Shown here one piece after another: positions 9,046-18,473 of a DNA stretch of 64,000 bases. Both the position numbers and the translations under genes were made by a program. The DNA comes from Salinisphaera hydrothermalis. GTDB taxonomy: Bacteria > Pseudomonadota > Gammaproteobacteria > Nevskiales > Salinisphaeraceae. Under the pieces are notes generated by a model. That model was not told where the DNA came from. It ran no database searches and worked only from the letters and a program-made list of their open reading frames with translations. Positions within the stretch are counted from its first letter, which is position 1. Each line of letters opens with the position of its first letter. Where the stretch lies: assembly GCF_040361195.1 (NCBI RefSeq), contig NZ_APNE01000007.1; one strand, given 5' to 3'.

Positions 9046-10758
9046 GTGCGGCTGATCAAAGAGTTCATTAACCAATATCCGTTGCAGTGCTTCCTCGTGT
9101 GCCTAAGTCTCACGGTGGCCAGCGTTGCGGAAGGCCTCAGCATCTCGACGCTGCTGCCGATTCTGACCATCGCCACGAACGGTAGTTCCAGTCTGGTCAG
9201 CCACAAGACCTCGGATTTCTTCAGCCAGGGCCTGCATTGGCTGTCGATCAGCCCGACCATCGGTACCATGATGGGCATTGTAGCCATCGGCCTGGTGTTC
9301 AAGGCGGGGCTGACATTGTTTGCCTATCGCCAGGTCGGCTATACCGTCGCGGCCATCGCGACCGACGGGCGGCTGAACTTCCTGCGGGCGCTGTCCTCGT
9401 CGCGGTGGGAATATTTTCTCAGCCAGCGTACCGGCCGGTTGTCGAACACCATTTCGACCGAGGCGACAAACAGCGCCGATGCATTTCAAAGCATGGCGAA
9501 TTTTGTCTCGCTGATCTCGCAGTCGGCGGTGTTCCTGTTGGTCGCTTTACTGATCAACTGGAAGATCGCGGCGCTGGCCATGCTAGTCGGCAGCCTGGTA
9601 TTCGGCGTTCTCAAGATCATGGTCTCAATCTCGCGCGAGGCCGGGGGGCGCCAGAGCAATTCGTTCCAGCAGCTCATGGCCCTGTTGACGGATTCGCTTG
9701 CTTCGCTCAAGCCGCTGAAATCGATGGCTCGCGAAGGGCAGATCGACCGCATGCTCGAGCGTCAGACGCGGGAGCTCAATAACGCGTTGCGCATGCGCGT
9801 CTTGGCACAAGAGTCGCTCAAGGCGCTGCAGGAGCTGCTCATCGGCATTGTGCTGATCGTCGGCGTTGCGGCCTCGATCATGGTCTGGGACCTGCAACTG
9901 TCGGAAATCATGGTCTTGACGATCGTGCTGGCCCGCATGCTTACGCGTCTGAGCAAGGTCCAGCAGGAATACCAGAAGCTGGCATCGCGCGAGGCTTTCT
10001 ATTGGGCGATGAAAGAGCAGATCCAGAATGCCCGGGCCGCGCGCGAGGCGGAGTTCGGTGATCGCAAGCCCACCCTTGATCGTGGCGTGACCGTCGAACA
10101 CATGAGCTTCGGTTACGAAGGGCGCTCGGTGCTACGCGACGTGAATATCGAGATTCCGGCCGGGGAATTCACGACGCTGATTGGTTTCTCGGGCGCTGGG
10201 AAAACCACGTTGATCGACTTGATCATCGGCCTGTTGCGTACCGACCAGGGGCGCATTCTGATCGACGGTGTACCGATCGACGACATCGATATCCGCGCCT
10301 GGCGTTCCATGATCGGCTACGTACCGCAGGATACGATCCTGTTGAACGACACCATCTACAACAATGTTGTGGTGGGCGACGAGAGTCTGTCGGAGGAAGT
10401 GGCGATCGAGGCACTCAAGCGCGCCGGGGCCTGGGACTTTATCAGCGGTCTGAATCAGGGCATTCATACCAATGTCGGCGAGCACGGCGGGCGCTTGTCC
10501 GGTGGCCAACGTCAGCGCGTCGTTATTGCGCGCGCGCTCGTGCATCGGCCTCGGCTGCTCATCCTCGACGAGGCGACGAGCGCGCTGGACCCGGAAACCG
10601 AGGCTGCGGTCAGCGCCACGCTCGCCGATCTCGGCAAGGACTTTACGGTTCTGGCGGTGTCTCACCGGGCGGCGCTCACCGAGCGTTCCAGCCGCGTCTA
10701 TCGGCTGGATCAGGGCACGGCGCGTCTTGCCGAGGTGCCGGAGCGGGCCAGCGCCTGA
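9046..10758 (+). CDS. MsbA-type ABC transporter (fused permease and ATPase)
   Basis: A 570-residue half-transporter with an N-terminal membrane domain of about six helices (residues 12-310) and a C-terminal ATPase. Walker A is GFSGAGKT at 380-387, the signature LSGGQ starts at 484 and Walker B LLILDE at 504-509. The start is a GTG preceded by GAGAG. It should act as a homodimer flipping or exporting a lipid-linked substrate. Next to glycosyltransferase genes it is best read as the exporter of the cluster's glycan or glycolipid. It need not be the essential lipid A flippase, since no lpxK lies beside it. Confidence 0.82.
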   Translation: MRLIKEFINQYPLQCFLVCLSLTVASVAEGLSISTLLPILTIATNGSSSLVSHKTSDFFSQGLHWLSISPTIGTMMGIVAIGLVFKAGLTLFAYRQVGYTVAAIATDGRLNFLRALSSSRWEYFLSQRTGRLSNTISTEATNSADAFQSMANFVSLISQSAVFLLVALLINWKIAALAMLVGSLVFGVLKIMVSISREAGGRQSNSFQQLMALLTDSLASLKPLKSMAREGQIDRMLERQTRELNNALRMRVLAQESLKALQELLIGIVLIVGVAASIMVWDLQLSEIMVLTIVLARMLTRLSKVQQEYQKLASREAFYWAMKEQIQNARAAREAEFGDRKPTLDRGVTVEHMSFGYEGRSVLRDVNIEIPAGEFTTLIGFSGAGKTTLIDLIIGLLRTDQGRILIDGVPIDDIDIRAWRSMIGYVPQDTILLNDTIYNNVVVGDESLSEEVAIEALKRAGAWDFISGLNQGIHTNVGEHGGRLSGGQRQRVVIARALVHRPRLLILDEATSALDPETEAAVSATLADLGKDFTVLAVSHRAALTERSSRVYRLDQGTARLAEVPERASA

Positions 10759-10761
10759 TTC

Positions 10762-10772
10762 GGGGGGGGGGG
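10762..10772. repeat. Run of eleven G
   Basis: A homopolymer G tract lies three bases after the stop of the ABC transporter and before the end of the convergent dciA gene. It lies outside both coding sequences. Confidence 0.9.
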
Positions 10773-10784
10773 CGCCCTAAGACG

Positions 10785-11234
10785 CTATTCGCTGTCGCGC
10801 CCGGCCGCCGCCAGGCGACGCAGCGCATCGGCCAGCGATCGATCATCGATATAAGCCGCGGTCTGTTCCAGGTGACGCCGTGTATCGATCGATAGATAGC
10901 GGGCGCGTTGTACCGGCTGAAACGGTCCGAGGTTGACGGGCCGTATCTTGATACGGATACCGTCGACCTGCAGGCGCATGCGCTGCGCCAAGGCGCGGGT
11001 CAGTTGTTTTTCCATGTAGCGCAGTCGTGTCGCCCAAGCGGCGCTGGCGACATGGAGCCGCAGCTGAAAATCGTCGTAGCCGGCGACTTGTATATGCGGC
11101 GCGGCCGCGTCCGGCAGAATCTCGAGCAGCGCTGCGCGGATGCGCGCGAGAAAACGCGCCCGCCCCAGGATGTCGGCCATATCCGGTGCGGCAATATGCA
11201 ACAGGGACTGGATTGATTGCGGTGCCGACCCCAT
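10785..11234 (-). CDS. dciA: DUF721/DciA-family protein, likely replicative helicase loader
   Basis: A 149-residue protein of the DUF721 family. The KH-like core is recognisable in YDDFQLRLHVASAAWATRLRYMEKQL, with the typical LRLHVASAAWA stretch, and a C-terminal extension rich in Arg/Ala. DciA interacts with DnaB in bacteria lacking DnaC. Its position divergent from and next to secA matches the Pseudomonas arrangement and strengthens the call. It is convergent with the ABC transporter upstream of it. The ATG at 11234 is the most natural start. Confidence 0.75.
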   Translation of the reverse strand: MGSAPQSIQSLLHIAAPDMADILGRARFLARIRAALLEILPDAAAPHIQVAGYDDFQLRLHVASAAWATRLRYMEKQLTRALAQRMRLQVDGIRIKIRPVNLGPFQPVQRARYLSIDTRRHLEQTAAYIDDRSLADALRRLAAAGRDSE

Positions 11235-11271
11235 GTCCTGACACTAGTGATCATCGTTTCAGGGCCATGTT

Positions 11272-11304
11272 AGGACGTGTTGGGGCGTTGTGCGAGCGCC
11301 GCGT
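11272..11304 (+). repeat. Degenerate half-copy of the inverted-repeat element at 45659-45955
   Basis: This 33-nt stretch matches the left end of the element near cydD at 28 of 33 positions, including an identical GTGCGAGCGCCGCGT. Similarity continues weakly for about 35 nt more. No matching right end is present, so it looks like a truncated relic in the dciA-secA spacer. Confidence 0.55.
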
Positions 11305-11384
11305 CAAAGATCTTGACCCGGCGGGGCGAGGCGTAAGACGCCCATCAACATAGTGGCTGGAACCACGCGGCGTGCCACCGTGTC

Positions 11385-11413
11385 TTAAAGCGATGCACCG
11401 GCTGCGTTATCAT
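11385..11413 (+). promoter_or_regulatory. Candidate secA promoter
   Basis: TTAAAG (11385-11390) and TATCAT (11408-11413) with 17-bp spacing, about 55 bp ahead of the secA start. The -10 is a 5/6 match and the -35 is weak. Confidence 0.35.
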
Positions 11414-11468
11414 CCGGCTTTTGCCGGCCATCCGTCGGCCACCGGCCCGGGCCAGACCACGAGGGTTC

Positions 11469-14279
11469 ATGAGCAATTTTCTGACCAAACTGATCGGCAG
11501 TCGCAACCAGCGCGTGGTCAAACGCATGCGCAAGGCGGTCGACGCCATCAATGCCCGTGAGGCTGATCTTGAGGGGTTGTCGGACGAACAACTGACGGCC
11601 AAGACCGACGAATTCCGCGAGCGGCTTGCCCAGGGCGAAAGTCTCGACGATCTGCTCGGCGAGGCGTTTGCCGTGGTGCGCGAGGGCGCCAAGCGTGTGC
11701 TCGGCATGCGCCACTTCGACGTGCAGCTGGTTGGCGGTCAGGTTCTGCATCAAGGCAAGATCGCCGAGATGAAGACCGGCGAGGGCAAGACGCTGGTCGC
11801 CACGCTTACGACCTATCTCAACGCCCTGGAAGGTAAGGGCGTGCACATCATCACGGTCAACGATTATCTGGCCGCGCGTGATGCCGATTGGATGGGGCGG
11901 CTGTATCGCTTCCTCGGGCTGACCGTCGGCGTGATCTTTTCCGGCCAGGACACGGAAGCGAAGCGCGCAGCCTATGCCTGCGACATCACCTACGGCACGA
12001 ACAACGAGTTCGGCTTCGATTATTTGCGCGACAACATGGCCTTCACGCCGGAGGACCGGGTCCAGCGCGGGCTGAACTACTGCATCATCGACGAGGTTGA
12101 CTCGATCCTGATCGACGAAGCGCGTACGCCGTTGATCATCTCGGGGCCGACGGACGACGATCCGGAAACGTCGCTGCGCGTCGACAAGCTGGTCAAGCAT
12201 CTGACCGAACAGGAAGAAGAAGACGGGCCGGGCGATTATTCCAAGGAAGAGAAGAACAAGCAGGTTCATCTCACCGAGGATGGGCATCAGAAGGTCGAAG
12301 CGCTAATGCGTGAAGCCGGCCTGCTGGCCGAGGACGAATCGCTCTACGACGCCAACAACGTCGCGCTCATGCATCACATGAACGCGGCGCTGCGCGCCCA
12401 CGCGCTGTACACCAAGAACATCGAATACATCATCGCCGACGGTGAAGTGGTCATCGTCGACGAGTTTACCGGGCGCACCATGCCCGGCCGGCGCTGGTCG
12501 GATGGTCTGCATCAGGCCATCGAGGCCAAGGAAGGTGTGCCGATCCAGAAGGAGAATCAGACGCTCGCGTCGATCACCTTCCAGAACTTCTTCCGCCTCT
12601 ACGACAAGCTGGCCGGCATGACCGGCACGGCCGATACCGAGGCCTTCGAGTTCCAGTCGATCTACGATCTGGAAGTCGTGGTTATTCCGACCAACCGTCC
12701 GCTGCAGCGTAAGGATCTGCCGGACCAGATCTACATGACCGGCCGCGAGAAGTTCGAAGCGATTGCCAACGAAGCGGTTTCGGCCAGCCAGACTGGGCAG
12801 CCGGTACTTATCGGTACGGCCTCGATCGATGCCTCCGAAGTGCTCTCGCAGCTGCTGAAGCAGCGCGGCATCCGGCATGAAGTGCTCAACGCCAAGCAGC
12901 ATGAGCGCGAAGCCGAGATCATCGCCCAGGCTGGCCGCCCGGGGGCGGTGACCATTGCCACCAACATGGCCGGCCGCGGCACCGACATCGTGCTCGGCGG
13001 CAATATCGAGGAAGCGCTGGAAGCTCTCGAAGAAGACGACGAAGCCGGTCGCCAACGGCTGCGCGAGGAATGGCAGAAGACGCACGAGGCCGTACTCGAA
13101 TCCGGCGGTCTGTACGTGATCGGCTCGGAGCGCCACGAATCGCGACGTGTGGACAACCAGCTGCGCGGCCGTTCCGGCCGTCAGGGCGATCCCGGCGCCT
13201 CGCGTTTCTATCTGTCGCTCGAAGACAGTCTCATGCGGATCTTCACGCCGCCGCGGCTGCGTTCGATGCTGCAGAACCTCGGTCTGGAAGACGGTGAGGC
13301 GATCGAGCACAAATGGGTGACCCGCGCGATCGAGAACGCTCAGCAGAAGGTCGAGCGCCATCATTTCGACATCCGTAAGCAGCTGCTGGAATACGACAAC
13401 GTCGCCAACGACCAACGCCAGGTCGTCTACGAGCAGCGTAACGAGATCATGGACGCCGAAGATATCTCGGACCTGGTCGAGAACATCTGGTCCGACGTGG
13501 TCGACGAGGCGATCTCGGAATATATTCCGCCCGCGAGCCTCGAGGAACAATGGGACGTCGAAGGTCTGGAGCAGGCCATCGAGCGCGATTTCGGTGCCGA
13601 CCTGCCGATTCAGAAGTGGCTCGATGAGGACGATCATCTCGACGAGGAAGGCCTGCGCGAGCGCATCGGCACGCATCTGAAGGCGGCCTACGACGAAAAA
13701 CGCGAGGCCGCCGGCGCCGAGAACATGGCGCAGATCGAGAAGTCCGTCGTGCTGCAGGTGCTGGATTCGCTCTGGCGCGAGCATCTCGCGGCGATGGACT
13801 ACCTGCGCAAGGGCATCCACCTGCGCGGCTACGCTCAGAAGGATCCGAAGAACGAATACAAGCGCGAAGCGTTCGAGATGTTCAACAACATGCTCACGCG
13901 CCTGAAACACGAAGCCGTCACCGTGCTTGCGCGCGGCCGTATCGACAGCCAGATTACGGAGGAAGCCCGCGAGGACCGGCGCCGCCAGATGGCGGATTTG
14001 CAGTTCCAGCACGAGGACGCGGCCTCCGCGGCCGAGCAGGCCGTGGCCCAGGCGCAAGCCGAGGCGGCGGCAGGCCAGCCGGAGATTGCGCCCGAGGCCG
14101 CCGCCCAGGCCAATCTGCCAGGGGCCGGCCAGCCGGTGGGCTCCGGGCCCTCCGTCGGCGAGGACGATGAGCTGCGGCCCGATACGTTCGTACGCGACGG
14201 GCGCAAGATTGGTCGCAACGAGCCGTGTCCCTGTGGGTCCGGCAAGAAGTACAAACATTGCCACGGTCGCGATGTATAA
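11469..14279 (+). CDS. secA: Preprotein translocase ATPase SecA
   Basis: A 936-residue motor ATPase that drives unfolded preproteins through SecYEG. Walker A is MKTGEGKT at residues 101-108, and the DEVDSILIDEARTPLIISG block follows at about 208. The C-terminal tail ends in the SEC-C zinc/SecB-binding motif CPCGSGKKYKHC. The start at 11469 (MSNFLTKLIGS) has GAGGG eight bases upstream and matches the family. An extension to 11421 is not supported. Divergent dciA and downstream argJ reproduce the Pseudomonas neighbourhood. Confidence 0.98.
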   Translation: MSNFLTKLIGSRNQRVVKRMRKAVDAINAREADLEGLSDEQLTAKTDEFRERLAQGESLDDLLGEAFAVVREGAKRVLGMRHFDVQLVGGQVLHQGKIAEMKTGEGKTLVATLTTYLNALEGKGVHIITVNDYLAARDADWMGRLYRFLGLTVGVIFSGQDTEAKRAAYACDITYGTNNEFGFDYLRDNMAFTPEDRVQRGLNYCIIDEVDSILIDEARTPLIISGPTDDDPETSLRVDKLVKHLTEQEEEDGPGDYSKEEKNKQVHLTEDGHQKVEALMREAGLLAEDESLYDANNVALMHHMNAALRAHALYTKNIEYIIADGEVVIVDEFTGRTMPGRRWSDGLHQAIEAKEGVPIQKENQTLASITFQNFFRLYDKLAGMTGTADTEAFEFQSIYDLEVVVIPTNRPLQRKDLPDQIYMTGREKFEAIANEAVSASQTGQPVLIGTASIDASEVLSQLLKQRGIRHEVLNAKQHEREAEIIAQAGRPGAVTIATNMAGRGTDIVLGGNIEEALEALEEDDEAGRQRLREEWQKTHEAVLESGGLYVIGSERHESRRVDNQLRGRSGRQGDPGASRFYLSLEDSLMRIFTPPRLRSMLQNLGLEDGEAIEHKWVTRAIENAQQKVERHHFDIRKQLLEYDNVANDQRQVVYEQRNEIMDAEDISDLVENIWSDVVDEAISEYIPPASLEEQWDVEGLEQAIERDFGADLPIQKWLDEDDHLDEEGLRERIGTHLKAAYDEKREAAGAENMAQIEKSVVLQVLDSLWREHLAAMDYLRKGIHLRGYAQKDPKNEYKREAFEMFNNMLTRLKHEAVTVLARGRIDSQITEEAREDRRRQMADLQFQHEDAASAAEQAVAQAQAEAAAGQPEIAPEAAAQANLPGAGQPVGSGPSVGEDDELRPDTFVRDGRKIGRNEPCPCGSGKKYKHCHGRDV

Positions 14280-14327
14280 GCCCACGGGCTCGGTGTACGG
14301 GCCGACTCCGAACCGCGAGCGCTGAAC

Positions 14328-15539
14328 ATGGCCGTCAATCTTAGTGAGCCCGGGGCGCTGGCCCCGATCGCCGGCGCCCGCTGGGCAAGTGCGGATGCGG
14401 CCATCAAAAAGCCCGGGGGCGATGATATAGCCCTGCTCGTGCTCGACGAGGGCGCGACCGCGGCCGGCGTATTTACCCGCAACGTGTTCGCTGCCGCGCC
14501 GGTGGTGCTGGCGCGGCGTCACTTGGCCACGGCTGCGCCGCGGGCGCTGCTGATCAACAGTGGTAACGCCAATGCGGGCACCGGCGTCGAAGGCGAGGCC
14601 GATGCGCTGACCTGCTGCCGTCGAGTAGCCGAGGCGCTGGGGCTTCAGACCGAGCAGGTCCTGCCGTTTTCGACCGGCGTGATTGGCCAGCGGCTGCCGA
14701 TGGCACGGATCGAGCCGGTGCTTCCCGATCTGGCTCGGGCGCCGGCCGAGGACGCGTGGCTTGGCGCTGCCCGCGCCATCATGACCACCGATACCGTGCC
14801 CAAGGGCGTGACGCGTTGCATCGAGATCGACGGCGCGCCGGTAACCCTCACCGGCATTTCAAAAGGCTCGGGCATGATCCGGCCCGACATGGCGACCATG
14901 CTGTCGTTCGTGGCGACCGATGCCTCCGTGGCGGCGTCCGATCTGGATCATGCCTTGCGCGAGGCCGTGAATGCCTCGTTCAACAGCATTACCGTCGATG
15001 GCGATACTTCGACCAACGACGCCGCCATGCTCTGCGCGACCGGCGCCGGTGTGGTGCTGGCCCCGGATCGGCCGGGTTGGTCGGCGTTCGTCGACGCGCT
15101 TCGCGACGTTATGGTGACGCTGGCCTGTGCCATCGTGCGCGATGCCGAGGGCGCGACCCGCTTTATCACCCTGGCGGTCGAAGGCGCGGCCAGTGTTGAT
15201 GAGGCGCGTGCCGTCGCCTTCACCGTTGCGCATTCCCCGTTGTTCAAGACCGCGGCTTTTGCGGGCGACCCCAACTGGGGCCGCATACTGGCCGCGGTGG
15301 GCCGCGCGCCCGTCACCGATCTGACGATCGACGGCGTCGATATCGCGCTCGACGCGGTGCCCATCGTCGCCGGCGGCCAGCCGCGCGCGGATTATCGGGA
15401 AGCGGATGCCGCCGCCGTCATGGCCCGGCCCGAATTCACGGTGCATATTCGCCTGGGGCGCGGCGATGCCGCAGCCACGATATGGACATCGGATCTGTCC
15501 TACGAATACGTTCGTATCAACGCCGAATATCGAAGCTGA
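14328..15539 (+). CDS. argJ: Bifunctional ornithine acetyltransferase / N-acetylglutamate synthase
   Basis: A 403-residue ArgJ, which transfers the acetyl group from N-acetylornithine to glutamate in the cyclic arginine pathway. The self-cleavage site is visible in KGSGMIRPDMATMLSFVATD: cleavage between Ala and Thr makes the Thr the N-terminal nucleophile of the beta chain. Other family segments are NSGNANAGTG, DGDTSTNDAA and GDPNWGRIL. It lies 48 bp after secA and directly before the Nudix-ThiE gene. Confidence 0.95.
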   Translation: MAVNLSEPGALAPIAGARWASADAAIKKPGGDDIALLVLDEGATAAGVFTRNVFAAAPVVLARRHLATAAPRALLINSGNANAGTGVEGEADALTCCRRVAEALGLQTEQVLPFSTGVIGQRLPMARIEPVLPDLARAPAEDAWLGAARAIMTTDTVPKGVTRCIEIDGAPVTLTGISKGSGMIRPDMATMLSFVATDASVAASDLDHALREAVNASFNSITVDGDTSTNDAAMLCATGAGVVLAPDRPGWSAFVDALRDVMVTLACAIVRDAEGATRFITLAVEGAASVDEARAVAFTVAHSPLFKTAAFAGDPNWGRILAAVGRAPVTDLTIDGVDIALDAVPIVAGGQPRADYREADAAAVMARPEFTVHIRLGRGDAAATIWTSDLSYEYVRINAEYRS

Positions 15540-15540
15540 C

Positions 15541-16512
15541 ATGACCGTCGATGTGGACGATGTGCTGGATATTGCCGTCGGTGTGCTCGTCGACGCCGAG
15601 GGGCGTCTTTTGATCGCGCAGCGCCGGCCGGATACGCCGGGCGCCGGCTTCTGGGAGTTTCCCGGCGGCAAGCGCGAGGATGGCGAAGCCATCTTCGATT
15701 GTCTGGGGCGCGAATTGGCCGAAGAGATCGGGGTCACCGATCTGCGCGGCGTGCCGTTGATCCGGTTCGCTCACGATCGCGGGCCGCGCCCGGTGCGGCT
15801 GCACGTCTGGCGCATCGATGGCTGGACCGGGGAGCCGGGCGGACGCGAGGGCCAGACGGTGCGCTGGATCGCTCGAGACGCGCTCGACGAGGTCGAGCTG
15901 TTGCCGGCGACGGACGTCATCCTCGCCGCGCTGGCATTGCCACGCCGTTATCTGATCACGCCGCGACTCAGCGGCGCTGATCGCAAGGCCTGGTTCGGTG
16001 CGCTCGAAGAAGCGCTAGGGCGGGGCACACGGCTGCTGCGCCTGCGCGATCCGGATCTATCCGATGCACGCTATGCGCGTTTGGCCGAGGTCGTCGTCGA
16101 GCAGGCGCATCGTCACGGGGCGGCGGTTCTTCTGGACCGAGACGCGGACATGGTCGAGACCGTTGGCGCCGATGGCTTGCACTGGAGCGCCGAACGCATC
16201 GCCGCTGCCCGCCGCCGCCCGTTACCGCGCGAGCGCTGGTTCGCGGCTTCCGCCCACGATGCCCGCGAGCTGGACGCGGCGATTGCGGTCGACGCGGACT
16301 TTGCCACAGTCTCGCCGGTCGCCGTAACCGCGAGCCACCCCAAAGCGGGGCCGCTTGGCTGGCCCGGCTTCGAAAGCCAGCGCGACGATCGGGCGCTCCC
16401 GGTTTATGCGCTCGGCGGGTTGGAGGTCGCCGACGAGAGCGATGCGCTGGCGCACAATGCCCAGGGCATCGCGGCGATTCGCGGTCTGTGGCCGGGCGCG
16501 GCCGACGCCTGA
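15541..16512 (+). CDS. mutT: Nudix hydrolase fused to a ThiE-like domain (MutT family)
   Basis: A 323-residue two-domain protein. Residues 1-130 form a MutT-type Nudix hydrolase with the Nudix box GGKREDGEAIFDCLGRELAEEIGV cut short here to its key residues G43, E58, E61, E62 and G64; it should hydrolyse oxidised dGTP. Residues about 140-323 resemble thiamine-phosphate synthase (RLLRLRDP, VADADFATVSPV, YALGGL) but are probably not catalytic for thiamine. Pseudomonas has the same fusion at the same place next to argJ. The ATG at 15541 is one base after the argJ stop. Confidence 0.88.
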   Translation: MTVDVDDVLDIAVGVLVDAEGRLLIAQRRPDTPGAGFWEFPGGKREDGEAIFDCLGRELAEEIGVTDLRGVPLIRFAHDRGPRPVRLHVWRIDGWTGEPGGREGQTVRWIARDALDEVELLPATDVILAALALPRRYLITPRLSGADRKAWFGALEEALGRGTRLLRLRDPDLSDARYARLAEVVVEQAHRHGAAVLLDRDADMVETVGADGLHWSAERIAAARRRPLPRERWFAASAHDARELDAAIAVDADFATVSPVAVTASHPKAGPLGWPGFESQRDDRALPVYALGGLEVADESDALAHNAQGIAAIRGLWPGAADA

Positions 16513-16667
16513 CGCGCGCTGATGTCGCCAACCGACCGCTGAGCGGCACGGCGACATGCTAAGCGCCGTGAACACGGCATGATCGGCCGCCAGTGGCTAT
16601 CGGGCCCGCCCATCAAGCCGTGTCGCGTCCTGTTACGGCCCAGTGTCCGAGATAGCGTGGTCGTGTT

Positions 16668-16883
16668 TCAGTGCGTCGGCTCATCGTTCCCATAGCCCGC
16701 CGGCGGCATCGACGTCGGGTCGGCGGAGCCGTCCGGATCCGGTATGCGATTCGACTCGTCCAGCCAGTCGCCTAGGTCGATGAGCTTGCAGCGACGCGAG
16801 CAGAACGGCCGATACGCATTGTTGGGCGTCATGTCGACCGGTTCGCCGCATTGCGGGCAAGGCACGTGTTGTTTCGAATTCAT
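16668..16883 (-). CDS. yacG: DNA gyrase inhibitor YacG
   Basis: A 71-residue zinc-finger protein with two Cys pairs, CPQC near residue 9 and FCSRRC near residue 28, followed by the KLIDLGDWLDE helix. YacG binds GyrB and blocks gyrase-DNA binding. The acidic, disordered tail (PDPDGSADPTS) is typical. It is the last gene of the pilS-to-yacG series on this strand, downstream of zapD. Confidence 0.92.
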   Translation of the reverse strand: MNSKQHVPCPQCGEPVDMTPNNAYRPFCSRRCKLIDLGDWLDESNRIPDPDGSADPTSMPPAGYGNDEPTH

Positions 16884-16965
16884 GGCACAAGCGTAACGAA
16901 GAAATTTGGCGCGCCGTAAGTCCCTCTGCGATTCGGGGCGAACGGAGACGCCGCAACGACAGTCC

Positions 16966-17736
16966 CTAGAAACGACAGCAGGCCATGCGAAAGACGATGC
17001 TGTTTTCCGTTTGCCGCAGATGCATCTGCGGGTCCTGGTAGCGCATGAAACGCACCGTCGCCCGGTGGCGCCCGCCGCTGATTTCCGGAAAAACGCTGGG
17101 GTCGTCCAGTAATACGCGGATCATCTGCGTGCCGGTGGCGGTGTTGTGCACGAGCACGCCATTCTCGGCGATCTCGCTGGTCGGTTCGGCGCTGTCGCGA
17201 AGCAGACGCAGCAGCAGGCGCACGCCGCGTTCGACCGGCGCCACCCGACGGAACCAGCGATCGAAGTCGGCATCGATAGATGTGTCGCTTTGCGCCAGCC
17301 AGTGATGATAAGCCGGAAGATCGAAGCTGCAGGTGCCCCCCGGGATGGCATGGCGATTGTTGAGGCTGTTGAGCAGTTCGTTGTCGCGTAGCTGGTAGGA
17401 CGCGAACTGCGGCGGAATTTGTGCCATCTCGCTTGCGATGGCGTCGAGCTCGCTGAGGATGCCGGTCAGGGCCTCCTGATCGACGTCGTCCCGCTCGTTC
17501 AGGTGGTGCAGACTAGCGCGCCGCAGTTCGAGCTCCTTGCTGACCTGGCCGCGGATATCGTGACGCGACATCACGTTGAGGATGTCCAGCAGGGCATCCA
17601 TCGCCGCGCGTCGGCCCCAGAGCGCAGTATCGCGGCGATGGTGATGCAGGCGGGCGGTCAGATGTTCGACGCGCAGGAACGTACGGATACGCTCGTTGAG
17701 CGGCTGTTCGTAACAGAGCACACCGTCATCGGCCAC
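16966..17736 (-). CDS. zapD: Cell division protein ZapD
   Basis: A 256-residue all-alpha cytoplasmic protein of the ZapD (YacF) family, which cross-links FtsZ filaments. Family segments are YEQPLNERIRTFLRVEHL at the N-terminus, LDILNVMSRHDIRGQVSKEL mid-protein, and SFDLPAYHHWL in the C-terminal half. It sits between coaE and yacG as in many gammaproteobacteria, with spacers of 95 and 82 bp. Confidence 0.92.
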   Translation of the reverse strand: MADDGVLCYEQPLNERIRTFLRVEHLTARLHHHRRDTALWGRRAAMDALLDILNVMSRHDIRGQVSKELELRRASLHHLNERDDVDQEALTGILSELDAIASEMAQIPPQFASYQLRDNELLNSLNNRHAIPGGTCSFDLPAYHHWLAQSDTSIDADFDRWFRRVAPVERGVRLLLRLLRDSAEPTSEIAENGVLVHNTATGTQMIRVLLDDPSVFPEISGGRHRATVRFMRYQDPQMHLRQTENSIVFRMACCRF

Positions 17737-17831
17737 GCTGGCCTCCCGTGTTCAAGCATCGGCGACAGTCTATGCCGCGTGCGTCGGCCGTCAAAGCACG
17801 CGGGCCGTCACTTCGGATCAGCCCGGTCGGG

Positions 17832-18473
17832 CTAGCCCGGCAGATGAAGCGGCGGCAGATCGGCGATCTCGCCGTGCGCGAGACGCTGATAACCGGCGTG
17901 CAGGGCCGCGGCGAGATCGGCGATGTCCTTGCGCGGGCCGGTATTAATCAGCACGTCGTCCGCATGCTCCAGGCGCTCGGCGCGCGATTCCTGGGCGGCG
18001 ATCATTTTCCGCGCCAGGGTGTCGTCGATCTCGTCGCGGCCCTTCAAGCGTTCCAGCTGGACCTGCTCGGGGGCATCGATGACGAGTACGCGATCGACCA
18101 AGTCGATCATGCTCGACTTCACCAGCAACGGCACGACGAGGATGCAGTAATCCGAGTCGGCGGCATCGCGCTGGGCCGCCAGTTCGTCACGGATGCGCGG
18201 ATGCGTAATCGCCTCGAGATCGGCGCGGGCACCGTCGTCATCGAATACGATGCCGCGCAGCGCGCGCCGCTTGAGCCGCCCGTCGTCGTCCACGATGTCG
18301 GCGCCGAAGCGTGTCACGATCTCGTCGAGTGCCGGTTGGCCCGGTTCGACGATCTGTCGCGCCACGGTGTCGGCGTCGATGATGGCCACCCCCAGACGCT
18401 CGAAGGCAGAGGCGACGACCGATTTGCCGCTGGCGATACCACCGGTCAGACCGATACAGAGTTTCCGACTCAT
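17832..18473 (-). CDS. coaE: Dephospho-CoA kinase
   Basis: A 213-residue P-loop kinase catalysing the last step of CoA synthesis, phosphorylation of dephospho-CoA at the 3'-OH. The P-loop GGIASGKS is at 11-18, followed by IIDADTVAR and the CoA-domain segments typical of the family. It follows pilD by 94 bp and precedes zapD. Confidence 0.95.
   Translation of the reverse strand: MSRKLCIGLTGGIASGKSVVASAFERLGVAIIDADTVARQIVEPGQPALDEIVTRFGADIVDDDGRLKRRALRGIVFDDDGARADLEAITHPRIRDELAAQRDAADSDYCILVVPLLVKSSMIDLVDRVLVIDAPEQVQLERLKGRDEIDDTLARKMIAAQESRAERLEHADDVLINTGPRKDIADLAAALHAGYQRLAHGEIADLPPLHLPG

Noticed and set aside
12303..14522. 739-codon minus-strand frame
   Set aside because: It is antisense to secA and the start of argJ and has no recognisable domains.
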